A stretch of 49,398 nt of DNA from contig DAOMFL010000022.1 in assembly GCA_035429805.1 (NCBI GenBank), forward strand, positions 1-49,398. The letters are read 5' to 3'. Made by a program: the position numbers and the translations under genes. Positions within the stretch are counted from its first letter, which is position 1. The number at the start of each line of letters is the position of its first letter. Below the pieces are notes generated by a model. The model did no database searches. It was not told where the DNA came from and saw only the letters and a program-made list of their open reading frames with translations. The DNA comes from JALORV01 sp035429805 (GTDB lineage: Bacteria; Pseudomonadota; Gammaproteobacteria; Burkholderiales; Burkholderiaceae_F). Shown here piece after piece: positions 1 through 7,955 of the stretch.

Positions 1-964
1 GGAACCAGTCGCGGCACGTCACGCGGTTGCCGGTCCAGTTGTGGAAGTACTCGTGACCGACGATCGACTCGATGCTCGCGTAATCGACATCGGTGGCGAC
101 CGCCGGGCTCGCCAGCACATAGCGCGCGTTGAAGATGTTGAGTCCCTTGTTCTCCATCGCCCCCATGTTGAAGTCGTTCGAGGCGACGATCATGAAGCGG
201 TCGAGGTCGAGTTCGAGACCATAGCGCCGTTCGTCCCACGCGATCGCTTTCTTCAGGCTTGCCATCGCGTGCGCGGTCTTGTCGAGATTGCCCGGTTCGA
301 CCCACACCTGCAGCAGCGCGTCGCGGCCGCTGGCGCGTCGCCACGTCTCTTCGTGAGCGACGAAGCGTCCGCCGACCAGAGCGAATAGGTAGCTCGGCTT
401 GGCGTACGGGTCGTCCCAGGTGGCCGCGTGGCGGCCGTCGGGCAGGTCGGACTGCGCGACGAGATTGCCGTTGGCGAGCAGCACCGGAAACTGTCCGCGG
501 TCGCCGCGCAGCGTGACGCGATAGCGCGTCATCACGTCCGGCCGGTCCGGGAAGTAGGTGATGCGACGGAAGCCCTCGGCCTCGCATTGCGTGAAGAGGC
601 TGCCGTTCGATACATAGAGCCCCATCAGCTCGGTGTTCGCGGCAGGGCGGATGCGGTTGACGATGCCCACGGTGAACGGCGTGCGCGGCATGCGCAGCGC
701 GAGGCCGCCCTCGCGCCGGTCGATCTCCCGCGGGTCCGGCGCACGGCCGTCGAGCGTCAGTTCGACCAGTTCGAGGTCTTCGCCATCGAGCCACAGGGCG
801 GCGTCCGCCGCGAGGTCTGCGTGCGGCCGCACGATGAAGCGGCTGGTGACCGTCGTTTGCGTGGCGTCCAGGTCGAATGCGAGTTCGATCCGGTCGATGC
901 TGAATGTCGGCGCGCGATAGTCGCTGCGGCGGATGGTGACCACCGTTTCGTTGCGCATCGGCAT
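1..964 (-). CDS. pepN: Aminopeptidase N (partial, N-terminal 321 codons)
   Basis: Gluzincin (M1) zinc aminopeptidase that removes N-terminal residues from cytosolic peptides. The minus strand reads open from an ATG at 962-964 (or 956-958, same frame) to the window edge. It contains the exopeptidase motif GAMENKG and, just before the edge, the zinc signature HEYFHNWTGNR with both histidines and the catalytic glutamate of HEXXH. The segment EAEGFRRITYFPDRPDVM is typical of the E. coli PepN subfamily rather than of other M1 enzymes. The remaining zinc-ligand glutamate and the helical C-terminal domain lie outside the window. The gene is downstream of, and on the same strand as, the DMT transporter at 1039-1938, with a 74-bp gap. 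The truncation is only the window border, not a mutation. Confidence 0.95.
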   Translation of the reverse strand, partial: MPMRNETVVTIRRSDYRAPTFSIDRIELAFDLDATQTTVTSRFIVRPHADLAADAALWLDGEDLELVELTLDGRAPDPREIDRREGGLALRMPRTPFTVGIVNRIRPAANTELMGLYVSNGSLFTQCEAEGFRRITYFPDRPDVMTRYRVTLRGDRGQFPVLLANGNLVAQSDLPDGRHAATWDDPYAKPSYLFALVGGRFVAHEETWRRASGRDALLQVWVEPGNLDKTAHAMASLKKAIAWDERRYGLELDLDRFMIVASNDFNMGAMENKGLNIFNARYVLASPAVATDVDYASIESIVGHEYFHNWTGNRVTCRDWF

Positions 965-1038
965 GGGGAAGGGCGGGCCGGGTCGCGAAGGCGCCGGAAA
1001 GGAACTGCGATTGTAGCGAGGGCCCGGCGCGCGGCGGC

Positions 1039-1938
1039 CTAGGGGCGCTGCGGCCGGCTCGCCAGGTGGATGCCGGCCACGATCAGTGCGCCGCCGATCA
1101 GGTGGAACAGCCCGACCGCCTCGCCCAGCAGGAACCACGACAGCAGGCCCGCGAACACCGGCGTCAGATTGACGAAGTACATCGGCAGCACCGCACCGGT
1201 GCGCGCGACGCCGCGATCCCAGCAGAAGTACGCCACCAGGGACGGCAGCAGCGCGACGTAGAGCAGCGCCGCCACGTTGGTTGCGGTGGGCGCTGCGGTC
1301 TTGCCGGTCCAGAAGTATTCGAGAGCGGCGAAGGGCAGGATCATCAGCGCGCCGAGCGCGATCTGCAGCGCCAGGAACGGTGTGGCATCGATCTGCGGAC
1401 GGCGCGTCCGCAGCAGCCATGTGTAGATGCTCCAGATTAAGGTGGCGGCCAGCATGATGAGGTCACCCCGGTCGAGTTGAAGGCGCGCCAGGTTAAGCGG
1501 GTCGCCGCGCGCGATCACCAGCAGCACGCCCGCCATCGACAGCGCCGCTCCTATCCACTGCGGACGGCGCACCGGCGAGCCGAAGAACGCGGCGCCGACC
1601 AGCAGCGTGACGATCGGACCGGCGGCCGCGATCAGCGTCGCGTTCACCGCCGTCGACGTCTGCAGCGCAAGGTACTGCAGCGAGTTGTAGCAGCCGACGC
1701 CCAGGGCGCTGATGAGGATCAGCAGCGGCCAGTGGCCGCGCAGGCGTGGCCATGCCTCGCGCAGGCCGGCATGGGCCAACGGCAGGATCAGCAGCAGCGC
1801 CAGGGCCCAGCGCGCGAAGGACAGCGCCAGCGGCGGGAACTCGCCGACCAGCGCGCGCGCGACGACGGCATTGCCCGCCCAGAACAGCGGCGGCGCGATC
1901 AGCAGGGCTGCAGTTGCGGGCGACAGACGTCCGGACAT
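1039..1938 (-). CDS. DMT-superfamily (EamA domain) transporter
   Basis: Inner-membrane permease of 299 aa made of two EamA repeats, about ten hydrophobic helices in total. The first repeat opens with LFWAGNAVVARAL, the usual start of this family, and the second begins near LIMLAATLIWSIYTWLL. The C-terminal half ends with FAGLLSWFLLGEAVGLFHLIGGALIVAGI, a standard EamA finish. The length (about 300 aa) is normal. The family exports amino acids, nucleosides or other small metabolites, but the substrate cannot be read from sequence. The ATG at 1938 follows GGGA at short spacing. It could be cotranscribed with pepN downstream. A second, only distantly similar EamA protein lies at 38620-39477. Confidence 0.88.
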   Translation of the reverse strand: MSGRLSPATAALLIAPPLFWAGNAVVARALVGEFPPLALSFARWALALLLILPLAHAGLREAWPRLRGHWPLLILISALGVGCYNSLQYLALQTSTAVNATLIAAAGPIVTLLVGAAFFGSPVRRPQWIGAALSMAGVLLVIARGDPLNLARLQLDRGDLIMLAATLIWSIYTWLLRTRRPQIDATPFLALQIALGALMILPFAALEYFWTGKTAAPTATNVAALLYVALLPSLVAYFCWDRGVARTGAVLPMYFVNLTPVFAGLLSWFLLGEAVGLFHLIGGALIVAGIHLASRPQRP

Positions 1939-1978
1939 CGTCCCGCGATGCTACGCGGGGCCGGTGCCGGAAGCCGGT

Positions 1979-2482
1979 TCAGAACTCCAGTTCGTCCCTG
2001 ATGGCGGCGATGCCGGCCCTGGCGCAGGCCTCGTCAGCCTCGCCTGTCGGTCCCCCGGAAACGCCAATCGCGCCCACGGTCGTGCCGCCGGAGGCGATGT
2101 TGACGCCGCCGCCGATGGCGACGACGTTCGCGATCGCGCGGACGCCGGAAATGGCACTCCCGGCCTGCGTGAGCTTCGCGAACTCAAGCGTGTCGGTGCG
2201 GAAACTGATCGCGGTGTACCCCTTGTTGATCGCCGTCTGCACTGTGTGCGGACCGGCGAACCGGTCACGCAACAGAGCCTGGGCCACGCCGCCGCGATCG
2301 ACGACCGCGACCGCGACCTGATATCCCTTCGTGCGGCATTCCTCGAGTGCGGCACGGACCGCCTTCACGGCGGTCTCTGGCGTCAGCTGCCTGACGGCAA
2401 ACGTGCCTGACTGCGCCTGCGCACCGGCAGTGCCGAGCGCGCCTGCAAGCAGGACCGCGGCATGGAACGGCAGATTTCGCAT
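1979..2482 (-). CDS. Secreted HbpS/GlcG-like heme-binding family protein
   Basis: A 167-aa protein of the GlcG/HbpS (DUF336) family. The reading frame is open further upstream, but I start it at the ATG at 2480-2482, where GGGGGA sits just before the start and a Sec signal peptide begins (hydrophobic stretch LLAGALGTAGAQAQ, cleavage near residue 22-24). The mature domain has the family pattern: ALEECRTKGYQVAVAVVDRGG near the start, then the glycine-rich IGGGVNIASGG and GAIGVSGGPTGEADE segments. HbpS of Streptomyces binds heme, while many members have unknown ligands. It is transcribed divergently from the multiheme cytochrome operon and shares its 314-bp control region. A periplasmic heme or small-ligand role is an inference from the family and this location. 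Confidence 0.85.
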   Translation of the reverse strand: MRNLPFHAAVLLAGALGTAGAQAQSGTFAVRQLTPETAVKAVRAALEECRTKGYQVAVAVVDRGGVAQALLRDRFAGPHTVQTAINKGYTAISFRTDTLEFAKLTQAGSAISGVRAIANVVAIGGGVNIASGGTTVGAIGVSGGPTGEADEACARAGIAAIRDELEF

Positions 2483-2796
2483 CACGTCCCCCGAATCTTC
2501 GTGAATGTGGTCGAACGCACCCCTCGTCGCAGCCCGCGGGTTGCCTGCATGCCGTGGCTGGTGCCGGCGCCAGCGTAAGGGTGGCCGGTCCTGCGCGGTT
2601 GATCGGACGCAATCGAACCGCTGTTCCGGCGGCAGCGTCCGGACGGTGGGGCGGGCCTGGCCTTGACGCGATCGGCATCCAGGTTCGATGGCGGCCGATG
2701 CACCGGTGCGGGTTGACACCGGTCAACCGGGGATCGGAGCGGCAATGCAAACTGCAACAGCTTTGCACAGCGCACTCCGGTGCGCGGAGTGAATTC
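2483..2796. promoter_or_regulatory. Divergent control region between HbpS-like gene and cytochrome operon
   Basis: This 314-bp stretch has no credible gene. It separates the two divergent starts at 2482 and 2797. It holds the palindrome at 2711-2728, a second shorter inverted repeat (TGCAAA 2746-2751 with TTTGCA 2762-2767), and the ribosome binding site CGGAGT shortly before the cytochrome ATG. An open frame runs in from 2554 ahead of the cytochrome, but its first 81 codons have no domain and precede an obvious signal peptide, so I treat them as noncoding. Confidence 0.6.
2711..2728 (+). promoter_or_regulatory. FNR/FixK/DNR-type operator upstream of the cytochrome operon
   Basis: GGTTGACACCGGTCAACC is a perfect inverted repeat with 7-bp arms and a 4-bp centre. 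Its core is TTG-N8-CAA, the half-site arrangement used by FNR, FixK and DNR regulators of the CRP/FNR superfamily. The centre (2719/2720) is about 77 bp before the ATG at 2797. A weak -10 (CAAACT, 2748-2753) would put the transcription start near 2760 and the operator near -41, the class II activator position. Which family member binds is not known from the window. Confidence 0.55.
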
Positions 2797-4038
2797 ATGC
2801 GAGCCCTCAGCGGTCTGCGTCAAGTCTGGGTGGCGGCCGCACTTGCCGCTGCCGTCCTCGGAATATCGACAGCCCACGCCGCGGACGAAGCGCCCGGGCC
2901 GAACGATGCGTGCCTGATGTGTCACGGCGACGCCGCCGCCAAGAACGCCGCTGGTGGGTCGATCGCCGTCGATGCGAAGAAATTCGCGGCGTCGGTGCAC
3001 GGCCAGATGAACTTCAAGTGCACCGACTGCCACAGCGATGTGTCGGCCGAGAAGCTGCCGCACGAGCCGAAGCTGAAGCCAGCCAACTGCGCCGCCTGCC
3101 ATGAGTCGGCAGTGAAGGAATACCTGGCGACTGCGCATGCGAAGGCTCGGGCCGGCGGCAATATGGTGGCCGCTACCTGCAGCAACTGCCACAGCAGCCA
3201 CGAGATCCAGAAGTCGAGCGAGCCGACCTCACGCACGAACGTCGCGAACGTCGAAAGCACTTGCGCGGCGTGCCACGGCAACGAGGCCGTGATCCAGAAG
3301 GCCAAGCTGCCCGGCGGCAACATCGTCAGCCAGTATCACGACAGCATCCACGGCCAGAAGACCAACGGCAAGGGCCCGGCGGCGGCCAAGGCGCCGACCT
3401 GCACCGGTTGCCACGGCGCGCACAAGATCCTCGGCAAGAGTGATCCGGCGAGCCGTGTGAATCGCGAAAACATCGCGCTGATGTGCGGCAGTTGTCACCA
3501 ACAGGTCTACAGCCGCTTCAGCCAGAGCCAGCACGGGCAGATGCGGCAGGCCGGCAACTCGGCCGCGCCGACCTGCATCGACTGCCACAGCGCGCACCGC
3601 ATCCAGCCGCACGGCGCGACGAAATGGCAGGTCGACGTGATCAACGAATGTGGCAACTGCCACACGGATTTCATCACCAGCTACCGCGACACCTACCACG
3701 GCCAGGTCACGCAGCTCGGCTTCACGCGCGTAGCCACCTGCAACAGCTGCCACGGTGCGCACGAGGTGCTGCCGGCGTCGAATCCGAAATCGATGGTGTC
3801 TCCGGAGAACCGCGTCACGACGTGTCGCAGCTGCCACCCGGGCGCCAACGCCAATTTTGCCGCCTACAAGCCGCATGGCAATCCGCACGACCGGCAGGGC
3901 GACCCGATCCTGTACTACACGCGCCTGTTCATGCAGTGGCTGCTCGCAGGCGTCTTCGGGTTCTTCGGCCTGCACACGCTGCTGTGGCTGATCCGCTCGC
4001 TGAAGGAAGTCCGCGGCGGCGGACACAAGGGCCACTGA
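2797..4038 (+). CDS. Periplasmic 11-heme cytochrome c with C-terminal membrane anchor
   Basis: The 413-aa product starts at the ATG at 2797, preceded by CGGAGT. A Sec signal peptide (WVAAALAAAVLGISTAHA, cleavage near residue 28) leads into a region with eleven CXXCH motifs: CLMCH, CTDCH, CAACH, CSNCH, CAACH, CTGCH, CGSCH, CIDCH, CGNCH, CNSCH and CRSCH. Many extra histidines could be distal ligands. The spacing resembles NrfB/cytochrome c3-like 'doubled CXXCH' proteins. Near residues 376-398 there is one transmembrane helix (LFMQWLLAGVFGFFGLHTLLW), followed by a short basic tail ending GGGHKGH, so the heme domain is periplasmic and tethered. The next gene begins 13 bp later and is a membrane cytochrome b, so the two probably form one complex passing electrons between quinone and periplasmic acceptors. 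I do not recognise a named family or a specific electron acceptor. Confidence 0.9.
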   Translation: MRALSGLRQVWVAAALAAAVLGISTAHAADEAPGPNDACLMCHGDAAAKNAAGGSIAVDAKKFAASVHGQMNFKCTDCHSDVSAEKLPHEPKLKPANCAACHESAVKEYLATAHAKARAGGNMVAATCSNCHSSHEIQKSSEPTSRTNVANVESTCAACHGNEAVIQKAKLPGGNIVSQYHDSIHGQKTNGKGPAAAKAPTCTGCHGAHKILGKSDPASRVNRENIALMCGSCHQQVYSRFSQSQHGQMRQAGNSAAPTCIDCHSAHRIQPHGATKWQVDVINECGNCHTDFITSYRDTYHGQVTQLGFTRVATCNSCHGAHEVLPASNPKSMVSPENRVTTCRSCHPGANANFAAYKPHGNPHDRQGDPILYYTRLFMQWLLAGVFGFFGLHTLLWLIRSLKEVRGGGHKGH

Positions 4039-4051
4039 CGAGGACTGCACG

Positions 4052-4912
4052 ATGTCTGCCACCACCATGACCTCCGCTCGTCCGATCGACACGGCGCCGC
4101 GCCGCTACTACAGGCGCTTCGGCCCGATCGAACGCGTGATGCACGCGCTGCTGATGCTGACGTTCATCGGTTGCGCGCTGACGGGTGTACCGCTGCTGTT
4201 TGCCGACCACGAATGGGCCGGCCGCCTTGTCACGCTGATGGGAGGGTTCAAGGGTGCAGCGCTGACTCACCGCATCTGTGCCGCGATAATGACGATTGTC
4301 TTCGTCGGACACGTGCTGCGGGTATTCACGCGGGCCTTTCTCGCCGAGGACTGGCTGGCGTACTTCTGGGGGCCCTATTCGCTGGTGCCGAACCTGAAGG
4401 ACCTGCAGGACATCGTTGGCATGTTCAAGTGGTTCCTGGGCAAGGGCCCGCGGCCTCAGTTCGACCGCTACACCTACTGGGAGAAGTTCGACTACTGGGC
4501 GGTCTTCTGGGGGATGTTCATCATCGGCGGCTCGGGATTCATGCTGTGGTTCCCGGGCTTCTTCTCGGAGTTCCTGCCCGGCTGGGTGTTCAACGTCGCG
4601 ATGATCGTGCACGGAGAAGAAGCCTTGCTGGCCGTCGGCTTCATCTTCACGATCCACTTCTTCAACGGTCACCTGCGGCCCGAGAAGTTCCCGATGGACC
4701 TCGTGATCTTCACCGGCCGGCTGCCGGAACACGAACTGATCGACGAGCGTCCGCTGGAGTACGAGCGTCTGGTGCGCAACAAGGGCCTCAAGTCGCTCGA
4801 GGCACCCACGCCGACCGCGCAGACCGTGACCTTCAGCCGCGTGCTGGGCACTACCGGACTGGTGCTCGGTGTCATCACGATCCTGATCATCATCTACAGC
4901 GCGCTGGTGTGA
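4052..4912 (+). CDS. Membrane cytochrome b (cytochrome b561 / FdhI-like subunit)
   Basis: Integral membrane di-heme b-type subunit, 286 aa, of the group that includes formate dehydrogenase gamma and hydrogenase cytochrome b. About five hydrophobic helices are visible. Candidate heme ligands are H31 (ERVMHALLM), H73 and H87 (LTHRICAAI...FVGHVLRVF), and H187 and H202 in the fourth helix pair (VHGEEALLAVGFIFTIHFF). A final helix near the C-terminus (VLGVITILIIIYSALV) may be an anchor. It starts 13 bp after the 11-heme cytochrome and is followed after 81 bp by a NapC/NirT-type cytochrome. There is no molybdopterin or hydrogenase catalytic subunit nearby, so I infer it serves the multiheme cytochromes as a quinone-reactive subunit. 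Confidence 0.88.
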   Translation: MSATTMTSARPIDTAPRRYYRRFGPIERVMHALLMLTFIGCALTGVPLLFADHEWAGRLVTLMGGFKGAALTHRICAAIMTIVFVGHVLRVFTRAFLAEDWLAYFWGPYSLVPNLKDLQDIVGMFKWFLGKGPRPQFDRYTYWEKFDYWAVFWGMFIIGGSGFMLWFPGFFSEFLPGWVFNVAMIVHGEEALLAVGFIFTIHFFNGHLRPEKFPMDLVIFTGRLPEHELIDERPLEYERLVRNKGLKSLEAPTPTAQTVTFSRVLGTTGLVLGVITILIIIYSALV

Positions 4913-4941
4913 AGTAGCATTCAGCAGTGGCAGGCGGAAGC

Positions 4942-4970
4942 GGGCTCCGTCCGCAGGGACGGGGCCCTTT
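4942..4970 (+). terminator. Hairpin between cytochrome b and NapC-type gene (attenuator-like)
   Basis: Arms GGGCTCCGTCC (4942-4952) and GGACGGGGCCC (4957-4967) pair over 11 positions with one G-U pair and a 4-nt loop, followed by only three T. The weak U-run suggests partial termination or an mRNA-processing hairpin inside the operon rather than a full stop. The following gene has its own strong GGGGAGGGG ribosome binding site. Confidence 0.5.
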
Positions 4971-4993
4971 GCATAACCGGGGAGGGGTGACGC

Positions 4994-6421
4994 ATGAAGC
5001 TGCAAGTCGGTCGCAAGACCATGATCGGCGCCATCGGCACGCTGGTCGCCATCGGTATCGGCGCAGCTGTGCTCGCAGCGGTCGCAATCGCAGGCTGGGA
5101 GTACACCAACAGCGACGAGTTCTGCGCGGTGATGTGCCACTCGGTGCACCCGGAGGAAAGCGTTGCGCACAACGATGGCGCCCACGCCCGCGTGCACTGC
5201 GTCGAGTGCCACATGGGCCGCAACTCGACACTGAAGCTGATCGCGATGAAGCCGACGCACTTCAAGGAGCTGTGGGGCATGGTCGCGGGCTATGACCGGC
5301 CGGTCCACGCGTCCGGCCTGCGGCCGGCGCGCGAGGCCTGCGAAAGCTGCCACTGGCCGCAGACCGAGCACCATGACAGCGTCGTCGTCAACAAGCGCTA
5401 CGGCACCGACGCCAAGAGCAGCGAGATCGACTACCGGCTGACTCTGCACACCAGCGCCAACGTCGAACGCGAGCTGCCGTGGAAGGTGAGCGGCATCCAC
5501 TGGCACATCGCGAGCGACGTGCAGTTCAAGAGCCCCGACGTGCAGGGCGAGTCGATCCCGTGGATCCAGGTCACCCGGCCTGACGGCACCAAGGTGACCT
5601 ACGTCGACGGCGAGTCGAAGCTGTCGAAGGAAGAGATCGACAAGCTCGAACCTCGGCGCATGGAGTGCTACAACTGCCACAACTCCGTGGGACACCCGTT
5701 CCCGAATCCGGCCTACACGGTGGACGCGGCGATCGCTTCCGGCAGGATCAGCCGCGACCTGCCGGCGGTCAAGGGGCGCGCGATGGCCATGGTCGATGCG
5801 GCGTACAAGATTTCGGGCCCTCTGGCAGAACGCACGGCGGCCATCGAGAAGCTGATTGCCGAGAACGCCGCCAAGCATCCGGTGCCGGACAAGCTGAAGG
5901 ACAAGGAACTGCAGTTCCAGAAGGAAATGAAGGCGATCCTCGTCAAGGCCACCTTCGAGGAGAAAGGGTTCTCGTGGAAGTCCTTCCCGAATCACGCCCA
6001 GCACGCCGACGCGCCGGGCTGCTTCCGCTGCCACGACGGCAAGCACTTCAATGAAAAGGGCGAGGCGATCCGCCTGCAGTGCACGCTGTGCCACAACCTG
6101 CCGCAGGTGAATCTCGAGAACGGCAAGGGCAGCGTGCCGTCGCTGGTCGTCGCCGGAGTCTCGCCGCCCGAGAGCCATGAAGCCCCCAACTGGATGCGCG
6201 AGCACCGCTTCAGCCTCGACGACTCGTGCACGATGTGCCACGGCAAGCTCGAGTTCGGTCGCGAAGGGGGCAACTTCTGCGCCAACCCGGCCTGCCATGG
6301 CCGCGCGTGGCCGGACATCAACCTGAACGTCGAATGGACGCCGCCGCCGTCGAAGCTGACCCCCAAGCCGGCGTCGGCCAAGGCCGCCCCGGTCAAGGCC
6401 GAGGGCAAGGCCGCTAAGTAG
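4994..6421 (+). CDS. NapC/NirT-type membrane multiheme cytochrome c (extended, up to 8 hemes)
   Basis: 475 aa with an N-terminal uncleaved helix (residues about 10-34), the anchor of NapC/NirT quinol dehydrogenases. Heme motifs in order: CAVMCH (44-49, a CX3CH), CVECH (69-73), CESCH (116-120), CYNCH (225-229), CFRCH, CTLCH, CTMCH and CANPACH (a CX4CH near the C-terminus). That is six canonical and two non-canonical motifs. NapC and NrfH are about 200 aa with four hemes, so the C-terminal half is an added heme domain, as in ImcH-like inner-membrane cytochromes of metal reducers. The tail is Ala/Lys/Pro-rich and probably disordered. Start chosen at the ATG at 4994 after GGGGAGGGG. Together with the two upstream genes it forms a quinol-linked redox module, and the physiological partner beyond the membrane is unknown. 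Confidence 0.88.
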   Translation: MKLQVGRKTMIGAIGTLVAIGIGAAVLAAVAIAGWEYTNSDEFCAVMCHSVHPEESVAHNDGAHARVHCVECHMGRNSTLKLIAMKPTHFKELWGMVAGYDRPVHASGLRPAREACESCHWPQTEHHDSVVVNKRYGTDAKSSEIDYRLTLHTSANVERELPWKVSGIHWHIASDVQFKSPDVQGESIPWIQVTRPDGTKVTYVDGESKLSKEEIDKLEPRRMECYNCHNSVGHPFPNPAYTVDAAIASGRISRDLPAVKGRAMAMVDAAYKISGPLAERTAAIEKLIAENAAKHPVPDKLKDKELQFQKEMKAILVKATFEEKGFSWKSFPNHAQHADAPGCFRCHDGKHFNEKGEAIRLQCTLCHNLPQVNLENGKGSVPSLVVAGVSPPESHEAPNWMREHRFSLDDSCTMCHGKLEFGREGGNFCANPACHGRAWPDINLNVEWTPPPSKLTPKPASAKAAPVKAEGKAAK

Positions 6422-6439
6422 ATCGGTCACGCTGCGCGC

Positions 6440-6470
6440 GAGCGGCCGCTTCGGCGGCCGCTCTGCTTTC
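6440..6470 (+). terminator. Hairpin with TTCG tetraloop after the cytochrome operon
   Basis: GAGCGGCCGC (6440-6449), loop TTCG, GCGGCCGCTC (6454-6463): a perfect 10-bp stem capped by a very stable UUCG loop, followed by TGCTTTC. The U-run is poor, but the position 18 bp after the last cytochrome stop codon fits the operon end. Confidence 0.6.
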
Positions 6471-6515
6471 CGGCGCTGGCTACACTGCCGGCTTCCCGAT
6501 GCTGCCGGAGCGCCG

Positions 6516-7955
6516 ATGAACCTCGCCGACCTCAACCGCTTCGTTGCCGAAAAGTGGGACCGCGATGTCGTCCCGAGGCTCGTCGACTACGTCCGCATTC
6601 CGGCCAAGTCCCCGGCGTTCGATCGCAGCTGGGATGCGCACGGACACCTCGCCACGGTCGTCAAGGATGCCGAGGCATGGTGCCGCACGCAGGCCATCGC
6701 CGGCCTGACTCTGGAGGTCGTGGCGATCGATGGCCTGACGCCGTGCCTGTTCTTCGACGTGCCGGCAACCGGCGGGCTCGGCAACGAACGGACGGTTCTT
6801 TTCTACGGCCACCTCGACAAGCAGCCGGAAATGGCGGGCTGGCGCGACGATCTGGGTCCCTGGAAGCCTGTCATCGAGGACGGCAAGCTGTACGGCCGCG
6901 GCAGCGCCGACGACGGCTACGCGATCTATGCCGCACTGACGACGATTGCCGCCATCGATGGACAGGGCACACCGCGGCCGCGCTGCGTCGGCATCATCGA
7001 GACCTGCGAGGAAAGCGGCAGCCCGGACCTGCCGGCGTACCTCGAGCGGCTTGCGCCGCGCTTCGGCGACGTGCAACTCGTCGTCGGGCTCGATTCCGGT
7101 TGCCGCAACTACGAACAGCTGTGGGTGACGACATCGCTGCGCGGTCTGGTCGGCGGCACGTTGACCGTCGAGATCCTGTCCGAGGGCGTGCACTCCGGTC
7201 ATGCGAGCGGCATCGTGCCTTCGTCGTTCCGCGTCGCCCGCCAGCTGCTGAGCCGGCTCGATGACCCGGCCACGGGTCGCGTGCTGCTGCCGGACCTGCA
7301 CGCCGCGATTCCGGCGGAGCGACTTATGCAGGCGAAGGAGGCCGGCGCCGTTCTGGGAGATTCGGTCTGGACCGAATTTCCCTGGGTCAGCTGCAGCCAC
7401 GGTCCGGACGGGCGTGCGCATGCGATGCCGGTCACGACCGATCCGGTCGAAGGCATCCTCAATCGCACCTGGAGGCCGGCGCTCGCGGTGACCGGTGCGG
7501 CGGGTTTCCCGTCGATCGACTCGGCTGGCAATGTGCTGCGCCCCAAGACGACGTTCAAGCTCAGCATGCGGATTCCGCCGACGGTCGACGGCGAGAAAGC
7601 CACGGCGGCGATGCGCACGGCCCTGACGCAGAATCCACCTTACAACGCCCGTGTCACTTTCGAGGCGGACCACGGCGCGACCGGCTGGAACGCGCCCGAG
7701 ACCGCGCCCTGGCTCAGGCAGGCATTGAACGACGCTTCGCGCCGCGTTTACGGGAAGGACGCCGCGTGGGTCGGTGAGGGCGGCACCATTCCATTCATGA
7801 ACATGCTCGGTAAGCGATTTCCGGAGGCGCAGTTCATGATCACCGGAGTGCTGGGCCCGCACTCGAACGCGCACGGACCCAACGAGTTCCTGCACATTCC
7901 CTACGCCAAGCAGCTGACGGCGGCGGTCGCGAGCGTGGTCGCAGCCGTGCGCTAG
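6516..7955 (+). CDS. M20 family metallopeptidase (dipeptidase-like)
   Basis: A 479-aa cytosolic zinc peptidase of the M20 family, of the length seen in CNDP/PepV-like dipeptidases. The metal-binding and catalytic motifs appear in order: FYGHLDKQPE (first His and Asp), LYGRGSADDGY (bridging Asp), ETCEESGS (catalytic and metal Glu pair), LDSG, and C-terminal GPHSNAHGPNE (last His). The central dimerisation lid domain begins near RGLVGGTLTVEI. The ATG at 6516 follows GGAG with good spacing and no signal peptide is visible. A TACACT box at 6481-6486 may be its -10. Its stop codon directly abuts the stop codon of gluQ on the other strand, with no bases between. The exact peptide substrate is unknown. 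Confidence 0.9.
   Translation: MNLADLNRFVAEKWDRDVVPRLVDYVRIPAKSPAFDRSWDAHGHLATVVKDAEAWCRTQAIAGLTLEVVAIDGLTPCLFFDVPATGGLGNERTVLFYGHLDKQPEMAGWRDDLGPWKPVIEDGKLYGRGSADDGYAIYAALTTIAAIDGQGTPRPRCVGIIETCEESGSPDLPAYLERLAPRFGDVQLVVGLDSGCRNYEQLWVTTSLRGLVGGTLTVEILSEGVHSGHASGIVPSSFRVARQLLSRLDDPATGRVLLPDLHAAIPAERLMQAKEAGAVLGDSVWTEFPWVSCSHGPDGRAHAMPVTTDPVEGILNRTWRPALAVTGAAGFPSIDSAGNVLRPKTTFKLSMRIPPTVDGEKATAAMRTALTQNPPYNARVTFEADHGATGWNAPETAPWLRQALNDASRRVYGKDAAWVGEGGTIPFMNMLGKRFPEAQFMITGVLGPHSNAHGPNEFLHIPYAKQLTAAVASVVAAVR

Noticed and set aside
3929..6535. An 868-codon open frame on the minus strand opposite the cytochrome b and NapC genes
   Set aside because: It is an Arg/Ala/Asp/Val-rich antisense shadow caused by high GC; the plus strand there has clear heme motifs and helices.
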